In this document: positions 1 through 7,540 of the stretch, piece by piece | Position numbering within the stretch: the stretch's first letter is position 1 | How the letters are laid out: each line of letters starts with the position of its first letter | DNA from: Paludibacteraceae bacterium | GTDB taxonomy: Bacteria; Bacteroidota; Bacteroidia; Bacteroidales; Paludibacteraceae | Direction: 5' to 3' | NCBI GenBank assembly: GCA_024400275.1 | Contig: JAKSMY010000007.1 | Span: 1 to 50,955, forward strand | Length of the DNA stretch: 50,955 nucleotides | The notes under the pieces: model-generated | What the model was told of the DNA's origin: nothing | Seen by the model: the letters and a program-made list of their open reading frames with translations, nothing else | The model's database searches: none | Program-made: the position numbers and the translations under genes

Positions 1-14
1 TCCGTTTTTTCAAT

Positions 15-46
15 CAATTTGTAAATTTGTAAGTTTGTCAATTTGT
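15..46. repeat. 8-bp tandem repeat (NAATTTGT x4)
   Basis: Four head-to-tail 8-bp units (CAATTTGT, AAATTTGT, AAGTTTGT, CAATTTGT). The unit is the reverse complement, after rotation, of the AAATTTAC array upstream of trxB at 42368-42430, so the two arrays belong to one simple-repeat family. Confidence 0.8.
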
Positions 47-111
47 ATATCGTTTTATGTTTTATTTTTGTTATGTCTGCAAACCCCACCCACGAATGCT
101 AACGTAATGCT

Positions 112-147
112 ATAGCCACCGCAGACATCCCTGCGTGAGCTTGCTAT
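112..147 (-). other. nested stem-loop in the leader of a gene beyond the left edge
   Basis: On the minus strand an outer 5-bp stem (ATAGC/GCTAT) encloses an inner 5-bp stem (CGCAG/CTGCG) with a 6-nt loop. It lies about 35-70 nt downstream of the minus-strand promoter at 186-216, so it would be in the 5' leader of a transcript leaving the window to the left. No known riboswitch class is recognised. Confidence 0.35.
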
Positions 148-185
148 GATTTTGGTGCATTTATACAATACTCCAAAATCGGGTG

Positions 186-216
186 CAAAGGTACAATTTT
201 TTTTTGAAAAAACAAA
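186..216 (-). promoter_or_regulatory. Bacteroidetes-type promoter reading leftward
   Basis: On the minus strand the -33 element TTTG (213-216) is followed after 19 bp by TACCTTTG (186-193), a match to the Bacteroidetes -7 consensus TAnnTTTG. It reads out of the window; no sizeable ORF lies between it and the edge. Confidence 0.7.
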
Positions 217-253
217 ATTTTTTTTCATTTTGAATTAAGAATTATTAATTATG

Positions 254-305
254 AGGACGGCAGCAGGCTGCCTACAGTTTAGAGGACGCGCCAGAGGCGC
301 TACAG
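254..305 (-). repeat. interspersed palindromic repeat (copy C)
   Basis: Read on the minus strand this contains the palindromes GCGCC-TCT-GGCGC and GGCAGC-CT-GCTGCC joined by CCTCTAAACTGTA. The same two modules, in almost the same order, occur at 49350-49400, and part of the first at 47776-47787. It is a short non-coding repeat family with no transposase. Confidence 0.75.
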
Positions 306-384
306 ATAACAGACAATAGATAACAGGCAACAGATAAGAGGCAAATTGATAGATTGATGAATTTATGAAATAAATGAAGAAAAA

Positions 385-416
385 TTTGCGTATATCAAAA
401 AATAGTTGTACCTTTG
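385..416 (+). promoter_or_regulatory. promoter of the HIRAN-domain gene
   Basis: TTTG (385-388), 20-bp spacer, TACCTTTG (409-416). Transcription would start near 423, about 30 nt before the ATG at 454. Confidence 0.75.
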
Positions 417-453
417 TGGAGAAAAATGAGTAGCGTAAAATGAGTGGTGAAAA

Positions 454-1713
454 ATGGCTATGACCTTAGTCTTTCCCATAGTTGGTATGCGGCATTGTCT
501 TCCAGAAGATGCATTGCCGGATTTGATTGCCTCTTTGCCTACAGGTGCAGAGGTGGTGTTGCGCTATGATAATGCTAACAATCATGACCGCTATGCCATA
601 CAAGCATGGATGAATCTGAGTGTGGAGGGCGTTGTTCAATATGTGCCGGTAGGCTATGTGAGTGCGGACTTTGCTCCTATTATTCGTGCTAATTATCCCG
701 AAAGCTCAACCCTATATGCACAGGTGGTTCACCCTGATACCAGTATGATAGAGGATACATTCTTTGAGGCGGCGATAGAAGTGGACAAAATGGAAATACT
801 CGTACTACCTCAGCGGGTAAATTTAGACGAGATAGCGCATATACCCCTACCGATGGTGCCACCCGCCAAGCAGATGCTGTTTGAGGAAATTATGGCTTAT
901 AGTCAGACCGATGTGGTGCCCAATGAAGTGTTGGCATTAGCCCAACGCAGCGAGTCCTATTGGGGACATAGTCTATCGGTTGACGAGCGCATAGCATATA
1001 CGCTGCTTAGCACGATGTTGACTCATGTGCATAGTCAATGGACTGACCTAACCGAACCTATTTGGCAGGCACGTATGAAGTTGGAAGACAGCCATCGGTC
1101 TGCTTTTCACACCCCCGAGGGTTGTGCCCAAATCATGAGAGAGGAGATGCAGGTATATAAACAATCATCGGCTGCTTTTTTTGAGCAATACAGAGCTGTG
1201 ATAGATGCGGGACTCACTACGCGTGAACAAGAGATAGATGCTCATCGGCAGTGGTTGAAAGCGTTGCCGGATAACTTGTGTGCGTGGGTGAAAGATATGC
1301 CGACATTTGCCAGCAAACTTTACTACGAGCGTTTTCCCATCGAGGAGCTATGTGCCATCTATTTGCATCTGCTGTGCATAGAGTGGCTAAATGGGCAAAT
1401 GGATAGCCATTTGCCAGAATATGTGGAGCAAGCTATTTCTGCGTTTTCGTATTGGACACCCAGTGCTTCGCTTGCCAAGAAGCGTGAGGTGGTAAAGAAG
1501 ATTCGTGCTGCGGCAGTGAGCCCGAAAGAACCGATTGCCGGTATTGCTCTATGCATCAAACAGGCGCAAAAGAACCATGTGATAGTTTCTGATATACTGC
1601 CATTTACGCAATTTGTCAAACAACTAAATGGTTGCTTGGATAAGCCCATTAAGGAAAATAGTCTTCGTCACCGCTATTATCCCAAGCATCGCGATGCGTA
1701 TGACGATGTGTAG
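454..1713 (+). CDS. HIRAN-domain protein, otherwise uncharacterised
   Basis: This 419-residue protein has an N-terminal HIRAN-like domain (about residues 5-110). The visible signature is VVLRYDNANNHDRYAIQAW followed by a GYVSADFA segment, which fits the HIRAN pattern of a charged turn before an N-H-D-x-x-A-I core. HIRAN domains are known from DNA-repair and remodelling proteins, where they bind DNA ends. Residues 130-419 are helical and carry no motif I recognise; the tail is His/Arg/Tyr-rich (LRHRYYPKHRD). The gene has its own promoter 40 bp upstream and an intrinsic terminator downstream, so it is monocistronic. The start at 454 was chosen from the promoter position; an in-frame ATG at 460 is an alternative. 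Its neighbour is a DUF3987 protein, suggesting an accessory or mobile-element origin. A DNA-binding role is inference. Confidence 0.7.
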   Translation: MAMTLVFPIVGMRHCLPEDALPDLIASLPTGAEVVLRYDNANNHDRYAIQAWMNLSVEGVVQYVPVGYVSADFAPIIRANYPESSTLYAQVVHPDTSMIEDTFFEAAIEVDKMEILVLPQRVNLDEIAHIPLPMVPPAKQMLFEEIMAYSQTDVVPNEVLALAQRSESYWGHSLSVDERIAYTLLSTMLTHVHSQWTDLTEPIWQARMKLEDSHRSAFHTPEGCAQIMREEMQVYKQSSAAFFEQYRAVIDAGLTTREQEIDAHRQWLKALPDNLCAWVKDMPTFASKLYYERFPIEELCAIYLHLLCIEWLNGQMDSHLPEYVEQAISAFSYWTPSASLAKKREVVKKIRAAAVSPKEPIAGIALCIKQAQKNHVIVSDILPFTQFVKQLNGCLDKPIKENSLRHRYYPKHRDAYDDV

Positions 1714-1764
1714 GATAGTAGGTGTTGTCCTAAGATTGTCCTAAAAGAAGGGAAAAAGTGTGTA

Positions 1765-1801
1765 GCAACTGACTTATTATTAGTCGGTTGCAATTTTTTT
1801 G
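1765..1801 (+). terminator. intrinsic terminator after the HIRAN gene
   Basis: A 10-bp stem (GCAACTGACT / AGTCGGTTGC, one G-T pair) with a 7-nt loop is followed by AA and a run of eight T. It separates the HIRAN gene from the next transcription unit. Confidence 0.85.
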
Positions 1802-1845
1802 TGTTTTTTTACGTTTGGGATGAGGTTTTTGCTGTCATAGTGCCG

Positions 1846-1853
1846 TATCTTTG
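1846..1853 (+). promoter_or_regulatory. -7 element for the DUF3987 gene
   Basis: TATCTTTG matches TAnnTTTG and lies about 70 bp upstream of the ATG at 1924. The -33 element at the expected spacing is poor; TTTG occurs at 1814-1817, 28 bp away, so promoter strength is uncertain. Confidence 0.5.
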
Positions 1854-1923
1854 TATTAGGAAAGGCAACCTAAACGTGGAGCGTGTAGCGAGGAGCGTTT
1901 GGAGTTGCATAAATATTATAAAT

Positions 1924-3183
1924 ATGGCGAAAAACCTAAACACTGAGACGAATGACATGTTCATTACTTCTCACCTGGGTGCTGAGCAACTACCCGGGCT
2001 CGTCCAAAGTTGCTTACATGTGGCAACGTCCACGCCGATGAAGGATATGCTCCTTCTTAGTGTATTAACTAATTGTGCATACGCACTGCCAGCCATGCGT
2101 TGCTACCATGGTCAGCCCCGTCATGCGTATGGTCCCGACCTGATGACTATGGTGCTGGCCCCTGCTGCCAGCGGGAAAGGCGTTATGAACTACGGACGTA
2201 AACTGATGCGAGCCATTGAGGGTGAGCGTGGCAAGCAGGTCTATATACCTGCCAATGCCAGTTCATCCGCTTTGATTGCTTTGATGCAGCGTTTCAACGG
2301 ACGTGGCATTATGATGGCTACCGAGATGGATACGCTATCGCAAACGTTGCGTAGCAGTTATGGGCAGTTTAGTGATGTGATACGCTGTCTGTTTGAGCAT
2401 GAGACCATTGCCCAACTGCGTCGTCAGAACAACGAGTTTATAGAGATACGCGACCCGCATGTGTCTCTGTTACTCTCCGGTACGTTCAACCAACTGACCC
2501 CTCTATTGAAATCGCGTGAGAATGGCTTGATGAGTCGTTTCTTGTGCTATGTAGTGACCGAGCGTGCCGACTTTATGGACGAGGTATGGGATAGTGATAA
2601 CGCAAACGAAAACTATGACGATTGGAACAGGGTAGCAGAACAGGTGGGGGCGCTGTATTTGCAGCAAGTAAATAGTGACCATCCGTGCTGGTTTAGTTTT
2701 ACCGATGCTCAGCGTCAGCAGGTGAAACGCATGTTTCGTGCCGAGTATGACAACTATGCCACGGTGTATGGTGCAGAGTTTGACCAAACATTGAAGCGTA
2801 TGCCAGTAATTATGAAACGTCTTGGCATGGTGCTGACGGGTCTGCGCTTAGACCCCAACCAGCCCCTGCCAGAGAGGGTGGCGTGTTGTGATGCGGATTT
2901 CCGCACGATTATGTTGTTGGGACATAAACTACTGATGCACGCAGCCACTACCTACGATTTGTTGCCCACCGTTTCCACCCCAGCACCCGTTGCACCGAGT
3001 GGTAGCATAATGCAAAAACAGTTTTTAGATAGTTTGCCGGAGCGTTTTTCATGGACGCAAGTGCAAGAACTTGCAGCCACGACCGGCACGTCCATTAAAA
3101 CAGTGGGACATTGGATAACCAATAATGTGCAAAGCGGTAATATAGAGCGAGTTAAACACGGAGAATATCGCAAAGTTGGATAA
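1924..3183 (+). CDS. DUF3987 P-loop protein (mobile-element type)
   Basis: This 419-residue protein resembles the DUF3987 family, helicase/primase-associated ATPases common on Bacteroidetes integrative elements, often downstream of a VirE-N domain that is absent here. Residues 50-240 carry the core: a P-loop-like APAASGKGVMNYG near residue 75, then MMATEMDTL as a candidate Walker B region, then LLLSGTFNQL. The C-terminal 60 residues (from QKQFLDSLPERF) look like a winged helix. The frame is open from 1801, but that start lies upstream of the -7 element at 1846, so the ATG at 1924 was chosen. A terminator precedes the gene and a large inverted repeat follows it. ATPase activity is inferred from the family; the DUF3987 assignment rests on motif recognition. 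Confidence 0.7.
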   Translation: MAKNLNTETNDMFITSHLGAEQLPGLVQSCLHVATSTPMKDMLLLSVLTNCAYALPAMRCYHGQPRHAYGPDLMTMVLAPAASGKGVMNYGRKLMRAIEGERGKQVYIPANASSSALIALMQRFNGRGIMMATEMDTLSQTLRSSYGQFSDVIRCLFEHETIAQLRRQNNEFIEIRDPHVSLLLSGTFNQLTPLLKSRENGLMSRFLCYVVTERADFMDEVWDSDNANENYDDWNRVAEQVGALYLQQVNSDHPCWFSFTDAQRQQVKRMFRAEYDNYATVYGAEFDQTLKRMPVIMKRLGMVLTGLRLDPNQPLPERVACCDADFRTIMLLGHKLLMHAATTYDLLPTVSTPAPVAPSGSIMQKQFLDSLPERFSWTQVQELAATTGTSIKTVGHWITNNVQSGNIERVKHGEYRKVG

Positions 3184-3194
3184 AAAGACAGGCG

Positions 3195-3253
3195 TGAGGA
3201 TTTGAGGATTTTGAGGATTTACGTTGGCTGAAATCCTCAAATCCTCAAAATGC
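3195..3253. repeat. long imperfect inverted repeat of GAGGATTT units
   Basis: The left arm has three GAGGATTT units; the right arm has their reverse complements (AAATCCTC twice, then a degenerate copy), with a 10-nt loop. It begins 11 bp after the DUF3987 stop codon and could act as a transcript-end hairpin, although no T-run follows. Confidence 0.75.
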
Positions 3254-3279
3254 TCAAACTAGTTTTTCTAGAAAATTTA

Positions 3280-3372
3280 GACCGCTGCGCTGATTAAGGG
3301 GGGGGACACCCCCTGACCCCCTCGGTAAGGGGGGGGGAAGGAAGCCCCTCTCGGTCCCCCTTCGGAGGGGGA
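3280..3372. repeat. G/C-run interspersed repeat
   Basis: GACCGCTGCGCTGAT (3280-3294) is followed by alternating runs of G and C, including 3305-3333, which recurs inside trxB at 42702-42730 in reverse orientation (27 of 29 identical), and a CCCCC-TTCGGA-GGGGG hairpin at 3356-3371. The first 15 bases recur inside comM at 13257-13271. No coding potential was seen. Confidence 0.8.
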
Positions 3373-3424
3373 AGGAAGGTAGTAGGTTGTAGGTAGTAGG
3401 GGAGTGTTTGCAATGTGTTTGTAG

Positions 3425-3479
3425 AGACCGCTTTGAAACCCGTTCGGAGCCCGCTATGAACCGCTTACGAACCGCTTTT
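3425..3479. repeat. five tandem 11-bp iteron-like repeats
   Basis: Units starting at 3425, 3436, 3447, 3458 and 3469 share the pattern (G/A)AACC-(C/G)(G/C)TT; the last two begin GAACCGCTT exactly. The 11-bp period is about one helical turn, so any bound proteins would sit on one DNA face. The array ends about 47 bp before the small basic protein gene. Confidence 0.6.
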
Positions 3480-3526
3480 TAACACGGAAAAGATACGTAT
3501 TAACTAATCAAAAGAAAGGAAAAAAT

Positions 3527-3910
3527 ATGAGAATTTTAGAATTTGCACCGATGTTTAAAGCCATGTGTGGCAAACTGACCAGTATATCGGACTGGTGGGT
3601 AGTAAGACGCTACGGAAAGTTCTTTACAGGTCACAAGAACCGAAGACGCAACTACAAAAATAATCCCGTGACAGATGAAGAACGAAAAACGCAAGAACGG
3701 CTAAAACGCGTAGTGGCAACCTATCGTGCGATAGATAGAACGAGCGATGCGTGGCGCGAATTAGTGAGGGAGTATTATGTCCAGCGCAGAAAAAAGAAAG
3801 GCATAAAGAGTAATGTATATGCCTATTATGTGCATCGTGAGATGGCTAAACTGAAAGCCGAAGGCGACTTGGCAGCCGATCCAAGCAAAAACATAAGACC
3901 ACCGCGTTGA
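3527..3910 (+). CDS. small basic protein, unknown function
   Basis: This 127-residue protein is strongly basic (clusters such as KNRRRNYKNN and QRRKKKG). I do not recognise a named family. The visible pattern is a short hydrophobic start, then a helical region from about residue 48: TQERLKR, an aromatic stretch REYYVQRRKKK, then YAYYVHREM. A ribosome binding site (AAAGGAAAAAAT) precedes the ATG. The sequence from residue 60 onward resembles a decayed ORF at 47492-47668 in this window, so the family has been duplicated or mobilised. The stop codon lies in the loop of the following terminator hairpin. The iteron-like array just upstream and its positive charge suggest nucleic-acid binding, which is inference. 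Confidence 0.6.
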   Translation: MRILEFAPMFKAMCGKLTSISDWWVVRRYGKFFTGHKNRRRNYKNNPVTDEERKTQERLKRVVATYRAIDRTSDAWRELVREYYVQRRKKKGIKSNVYAYYVHREMAKLKAEGDLAADPSKNIRPPR

Positions 3911-3927
3911 GTGTGCGGTGGTCTTAT
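3893..3927. terminator. bidirectional terminator between convergent genes
   Basis: A perfect 13-bp stem (ATAAGACCACCGC / GCGGTGGTCTTAT) has a 9-nt loop that contains the TGA stop of the basic-protein gene. It ends 7 bp before the htpG stop codon, so it can serve both converging transcripts. T-tracts are weak. Confidence 0.7.
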
Positions 3928-3934
3928 AGGGAGA

Positions 3935-5875
3935 TTATAACAGTTCGACGGTGCGGTTGACGAATTTGGCGAGGGCTTCGCCTTTGAGTTGACCGCTTGC
4001 GAGCAGGGCGATGTCGAAGAGTTGTTTGAGTTTTTCGTCTTCGTTTGCCAATGTCCAGACGGTTTTTTTGACCAATTCTTTAGGTTCTCCCTCCTTACCG
4101 CCTTCTTTTTCAACTTCCATTTCTTCGGAGGTCATCTTGCCCATCAAATCCTTAATGAGAGGGTGAGCCGTGTTGATGACGAGGTTATACTGGTCGGGCA
4201 TCTGACCATAGAAAGACATACCTTGCTGGTGGGCAGACATCTCTTTCATACGACGCATAAACTCGTTCTGCGTGAGGAAAACGGGCAGTGCATCTTCAGC
4301 CGTGGCTTCGCAATTGATGTAATAGTTGATTTTCTCTCCTTCAGGAAGCAGTCCTTCAAATGCTTTCCGTATGCCCTCTTTCTGCTCATCGGTGTAGGTG
4401 TCTTTGGCTGCGTCTTCTTTCTTGATAAGGTTCTCAATGACATCGCTATCGACACGGACGAAACGGAGTTTTTCCTGTTTCTGCTCGGCTTGGCTCATCT
4501 GGTGAACGTCCAATTCGCCGGTCATTTCGAGAATATCGTATCCTTTTTGTTTGGCTCGCTCGATATAGGTGTAGTTAAGGTCCTTGTCTTGGGTGTAGAG
4601 TATGACGAGGTTGCCGTCCTTGTCGGTCTGGTTGTCTTTGACTTTGGCTTGATAATCTTTAAGAGTGTAGTATTCGCCGTTTAAGTTCTTGAGCAGAGCA
4701 AAGTCAACGGCTTTCTCGTAGAACTTCTCGTCGGTGAGCATACCGAATTGGATAAACATCTTAATGTCGTCCCATTTTTTCTCGAAGTCGGCTTTGTCGG
4801 CTTTGTACATCTCTGCCAATTTGTCAGCCACCTTCTTGGTGATGTGGGAAGAGATTTTCTTGACATTGTTGTCGCTTTGCAGGTAACTGCGGCTGACATT
4901 AAGGGGGATATCGGGGCTGTCGATTACGCCGTGTAGGAGTGTGAGGTATTCGGGCACGATGTTCTCTACCTCGTCCGTCACAAACACTTGATTACAATAC
5001 AGTTGTATCTTGTTACGGTGTACGTCCAAGTTGGTCTTTATCTTGGGGAAATAGAGAATACCGGTCAGGTTGAAGGGGTAGTCCACGTTCAGATGAATAT
5101 GGAACAGCGGTTCGTCCATCTGCATGGGATATAACTCATGGTAGAAAGTCTTATAGTCTTCTTCCTTCAGGTCTGCCGGTTTCTTGGTCCATGCCGGAGC
5201 AACATTGTTGATGATGTTCTCTTCGTCCAACTCTACTTCCTTGCCGTCTTTCCATTCTTTTTTCTTGCCAAAGGCAATCTCGACGGGCAAGAACTTGCAG
5301 TATTTCTTGAGTAGGCCCTCAATGGTAGCGTCCTCGAGGTATTGCTCAAACTCTTTGTTGATGTGCAGAACGATGTCCGTTCCTCGTTCGGCTTTGATGG
5401 TGTCTTCCATCTCCACTTCGGTATCGCCGGAGCAGGACCAGTGGACGGCTTTGGCATCGTCCCTGTGGCTGAGGGTATAAATCTCGACTTTGTCAGCAAC
5501 CATGAAAGCACTGTAGAAACCGAGACCGAAGTGACCGATGATGGCTTCGGCTTTGTCTTTGTATTTGCTGACAAACTCTTCGGCACCGGAGAAGGCTATT
5601 TGGTTGATATACTTATCCACCTCTTCAGCGGTCATACCGATACCGTGGTCTTGAACGGTGAGTGTTTTCTTCTTTTTATCAATAAGAACGCGCACGCGCG
5701 TGTCGCCCAAATCCCCTTTTACTTCACCTGAACGCGAAAGAGTTTTGAGTTTCTGTGTGGCATCTACAGCGTTACTAATGAGTTCACGCAGAAAGATTTC
5801 GTGGTCTGAATAAAGAAATTTCTTAATAACGGGAAAAATGTTCTCCGAAGTTACATGAATCGTATTTTTTGCCAT
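3935..5875 (-). CDS. htpG: molecular chaperone HtpG (Hsp90)
   Basis: HtpG is the cytosolic ATP-dependent Hsp90 dimer that remodels client proteins. The 646 residues match the family along their length. The N-terminal GHKL ATPase domain shows ELISNAVDA (catalytic Glu and Mg-binding Asn), DHGIGM and GHFGLGFYSAFMVADKV. The middle domain includes LDVHRNKIQLYCNQVFV and the client/ATP-lid contact region NVSRSYLQ. The C-terminal dimerisation domain ends in GEALAKFVNRTVELL. The start MAKNTIHV is the standard HtpG beginning. The gene stands alone, convergent with the small basic protein and divergent from the PrsW gene. No TAnnTTTG element was found upstream on this strand; a CTGCCA-TTT-TGGCAG palindrome lies in the shared upstream region. 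Identification is firm. Confidence 0.97.
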   Translation of the reverse strand: MAKNTIHVTSENIFPVIKKFLYSDHEIFLRELISNAVDATQKLKTLSRSGEVKGDLGDTRVRVLIDKKKKTLTVQDHGIGMTAEEVDKYINQIAFSGAEEFVSKYKDKAEAIIGHFGLGFYSAFMVADKVEIYTLSHRDDAKAVHWSCSGDTEVEMEDTIKAERGTDIVLHINKEFEQYLEDATIEGLLKKYCKFLPVEIAFGKKKEWKDGKEVELDEENIINNVAPAWTKKPADLKEEDYKTFYHELYPMQMDEPLFHIHLNVDYPFNLTGILYFPKIKTNLDVHRNKIQLYCNQVFVTDEVENIVPEYLTLLHGVIDSPDIPLNVSRSYLQSDNNVKKISSHITKKVADKLAEMYKADKADFEKKWDDIKMFIQFGMLTDEKFYEKAVDFALLKNLNGEYYTLKDYQAKVKDNQTDKDGNLVILYTQDKDLNYTYIERAKQKGYDILEMTGELDVHQMSQAEQKQEKLRFVRVDSDVIENLIKKEDAAKDTYTDEQKEGIRKAFEGLLPEGEKINYYINCEATAEDALPVFLTQNEFMRRMKEMSAHQQGMSFYGQMPDQYNLVINTAHPLIKDLMGKMTSEEMEVEKEGGKEGEPKELVKKTVWTLANEDEKLKQLFDIALLASGQLKGEALAKFVNRTVELL

Positions 5876-5994
5876 AGTTGTAATAATTTATGGATTATAG
5901 AATATGGACTGTTCGCGTTGCTCACTGATGGAGTATGGATAGTCTTTGTTCTGATATACCAAAACCGTGCCAAAAGTGCTTTGTGTATTTATGT

Positions 5995-6009
5995 CTGCCA
6001 TTTTGGCAG
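5995..6009. promoter_or_regulatory. short palindrome between htpG and the PrsW gene
   Basis: CTGCCA-TTT-TGGCAG is a perfect 6-bp inverted repeat about 120 bp upstream of htpG and 30 bp upstream of the -33 box of the divergent gene. It could be an operator; no regulator is identified. Confidence 0.35.
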
Positions 6010-6038
6010 TAGTAAAAAATAACTTTTTTATGTGGAAG

Positions 6039-6070
6039 TTTGTGTATATCAAAAAATATTTGTACCTTTG
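6039..6070 (+). promoter_or_regulatory. promoter of the PrsW-type protease gene
   Basis: TTTG (6039-6042), 20-bp spacer, TACCTTTG (6063-6070). Its position fixes the ATG at 6095 rather than the upstream in-frame start at 6032. Confidence 0.8.
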
Positions 6071-6094
6071 CGCCATAAATCATTATGCAGAAAT

Positions 6095-7519
6095 ATGAAC
6101 ACATCTACTTGGCTTATGTTATTAGCAGCCATTCTTCCGGCAGTTGTGTTGCTGGTGTATATTCTCATTAAGGATCGTAAGCGTCCCGAGCCGTTTATGC
6201 TGATAGGCAAAGGTTTTTTCTACGGTTGTCTATCTGTAGGTGTGACTTTGTTTTTTGTGTTAATTCCCCAATCGTTCGGACTACTTGAATTTGATGAAAA
6301 TACCATTGCCGGTGCTTTCATGAAAGCTTTCTTTTCTGCCGCTTTTCCCGAGGAGGCAGCCAAAATGCTGATGCTGTGGCTGTTGGTTCGTAAAAATCCG
6401 TATTTTGACGAATACTTAGACGGTATTGTCTATGCTGTTTGTATAGGAATGGGCTTTGCGGCAACGGAAAATATAATGTATCTCTTTTCCAATGTGAATA
6501 TGTGGCATAGTGTTGCAGTCGGACGTGCTTTTTTAGCTATTCCGGGACATTTCTGCTTCGCTGTTTTTATGGGCTATTTCTTCGCTTTGGCATTCTTTAA
6601 TTCTAACAGGTGGTATTATGTGCTTGCTTATTTGATACCGGTTTTATTTCATGGTATATACGATTCCTGTGCTTTCATGGGAAATGTACCTTCGATAGGG
6701 GTTAGTGCAGGGTCCATTTCTTTGCTGCTCATATTACTTATGATTCGTTTCTTTCGTGGCTCTACAAAGGCTATTGACACCCATTTGACGATAGATGATT
6801 ATACCGATTCCGATACATTGCCGGTTCATCGTATGATTTTGCATGTTGATCCGGAGTGGAAGGTTATTCCCACTTTTGGAACAAGCAGACAGCCCATGTC
6901 TTTAAAAGAAATCCTTGCTGCTCTCATTAAAGACGATAAAGTTATGTGGATAGGTGATATTATTCAGTACAATATACCTCTTCGTGATGGGTACCGTGAT
7001 ATGGGTGCAAGACTTTTCACAAAGGAATTATTGCAGTTGGCAGGTAATAACAATCAAATGGCCTATTATATGCAGCAATTTAATCAGCGTCTTCTTCAAG
7101 GAGGCGGCATTGCCGATTATGATATTCAAATCTATGACAAGTCCGCTTCTTTAACCTTTTTTGGTGTAACCATACAGGGGTTGGAGGGACTCAAACAGCG
7201 TGTGGAATGTACATTCAGTGCCAAGTATGGCGGCACACCATCTGTGCGAACACCATTGGTGTCTGATGTGCATGTCGGGCAGGTATGGGAGAGTTATCCT
7301 TCTTTTGACAGTTATGATTTTGCAGATAATCGAACCTATGACAATTATTTGATTCGTGACCATGCTATTACAGCACAGGAATTGTCAGATGTCGCCCGCT
7401 TACAAAGTGTTGACAACAACAATCGTGTGACGGAACATATCGCTGCCCCGTGCTTACCGTTGGTTTATTACGATGGCAGTGGAGATACGATATTGGTTGC
7501 CACCGAGAAGAAGCAATAG
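6095..7519 (+). CDS. PrsW-family intramembrane protease with long C-terminal domain
   Basis: PrsW proteins are multi-pass membrane metalloproteases; Bacillus PrsW cleaves an anti-sigma factor. The 474 residues begin with about seven hydrophobic segments (residues 5-220). The family motifs are all visible in or beside membrane segments: PEEAAK (Glu86, Glu87), GMGFAATEN (Glu125), GHFCF (His152) and HGIYD (His186, Asp190). After the last membrane segment (ending in IRFFRGS, about residue 233) comes a soluble region of roughly 240 residues, much longer than in the Bacillus protein, which contains no motif I recognise. The gene is monocistronic under its own promoter and convergent with the CotH-like gene. 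Membrane proteolysis is well supported by the motifs; substrate and tail function are unknown. Confidence 0.8.
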   Translation: MNTSTWLMLLAAILPAVVLLVYILIKDRKRPEPFMLIGKGFFYGCLSVGVTLFFVLIPQSFGLLEFDENTIAGAFMKAFFSAAFPEEAAKMLMLWLLVRKNPYFDEYLDGIVYAVCIGMGFAATENIMYLFSNVNMWHSVAVGRAFLAIPGHFCFAVFMGYFFALAFFNSNRWYYVLAYLIPVLFHGIYDSCAFMGNVPSIGVSAGSISLLLILLMIRFFRGSTKAIDTHLTIDDYTDSDTLPVHRMILHVDPEWKVIPTFGTSRQPMSLKEILAALIKDDKVMWIGDIIQYNIPLRDGYRDMGARLFTKELLQLAGNNNQMAYYMQQFNQRLLQGGGIADYDIQIYDKSASLTFFGVTIQGLEGLKQRVECTFSAKYGGTPSVRTPLVSDVHVGQVWESYPSFDSYDFADNRTYDNYLIRDHAITAQELSDVARLQSVDNNNRVTEHIAAPCLPLVYYDGSGDTILVATEKKQ

Positions 7520-7540
7520 TCTGTTGCTGCAACCGATTTA

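Noticed and set aside
1801..1923. Extended start of the DUF3987 gene at 1801
   Set aside because: The extension covers the terminator T-run and the -7 element; ATG 1924 gives a sensible start.
3989..5731. Plus-strand ORFs of up to 231 codons inside htpG
   Set aside because: They are antisense shadows of a gene with full HtpG motifs; their products are Phe/Val-rich with no domain.
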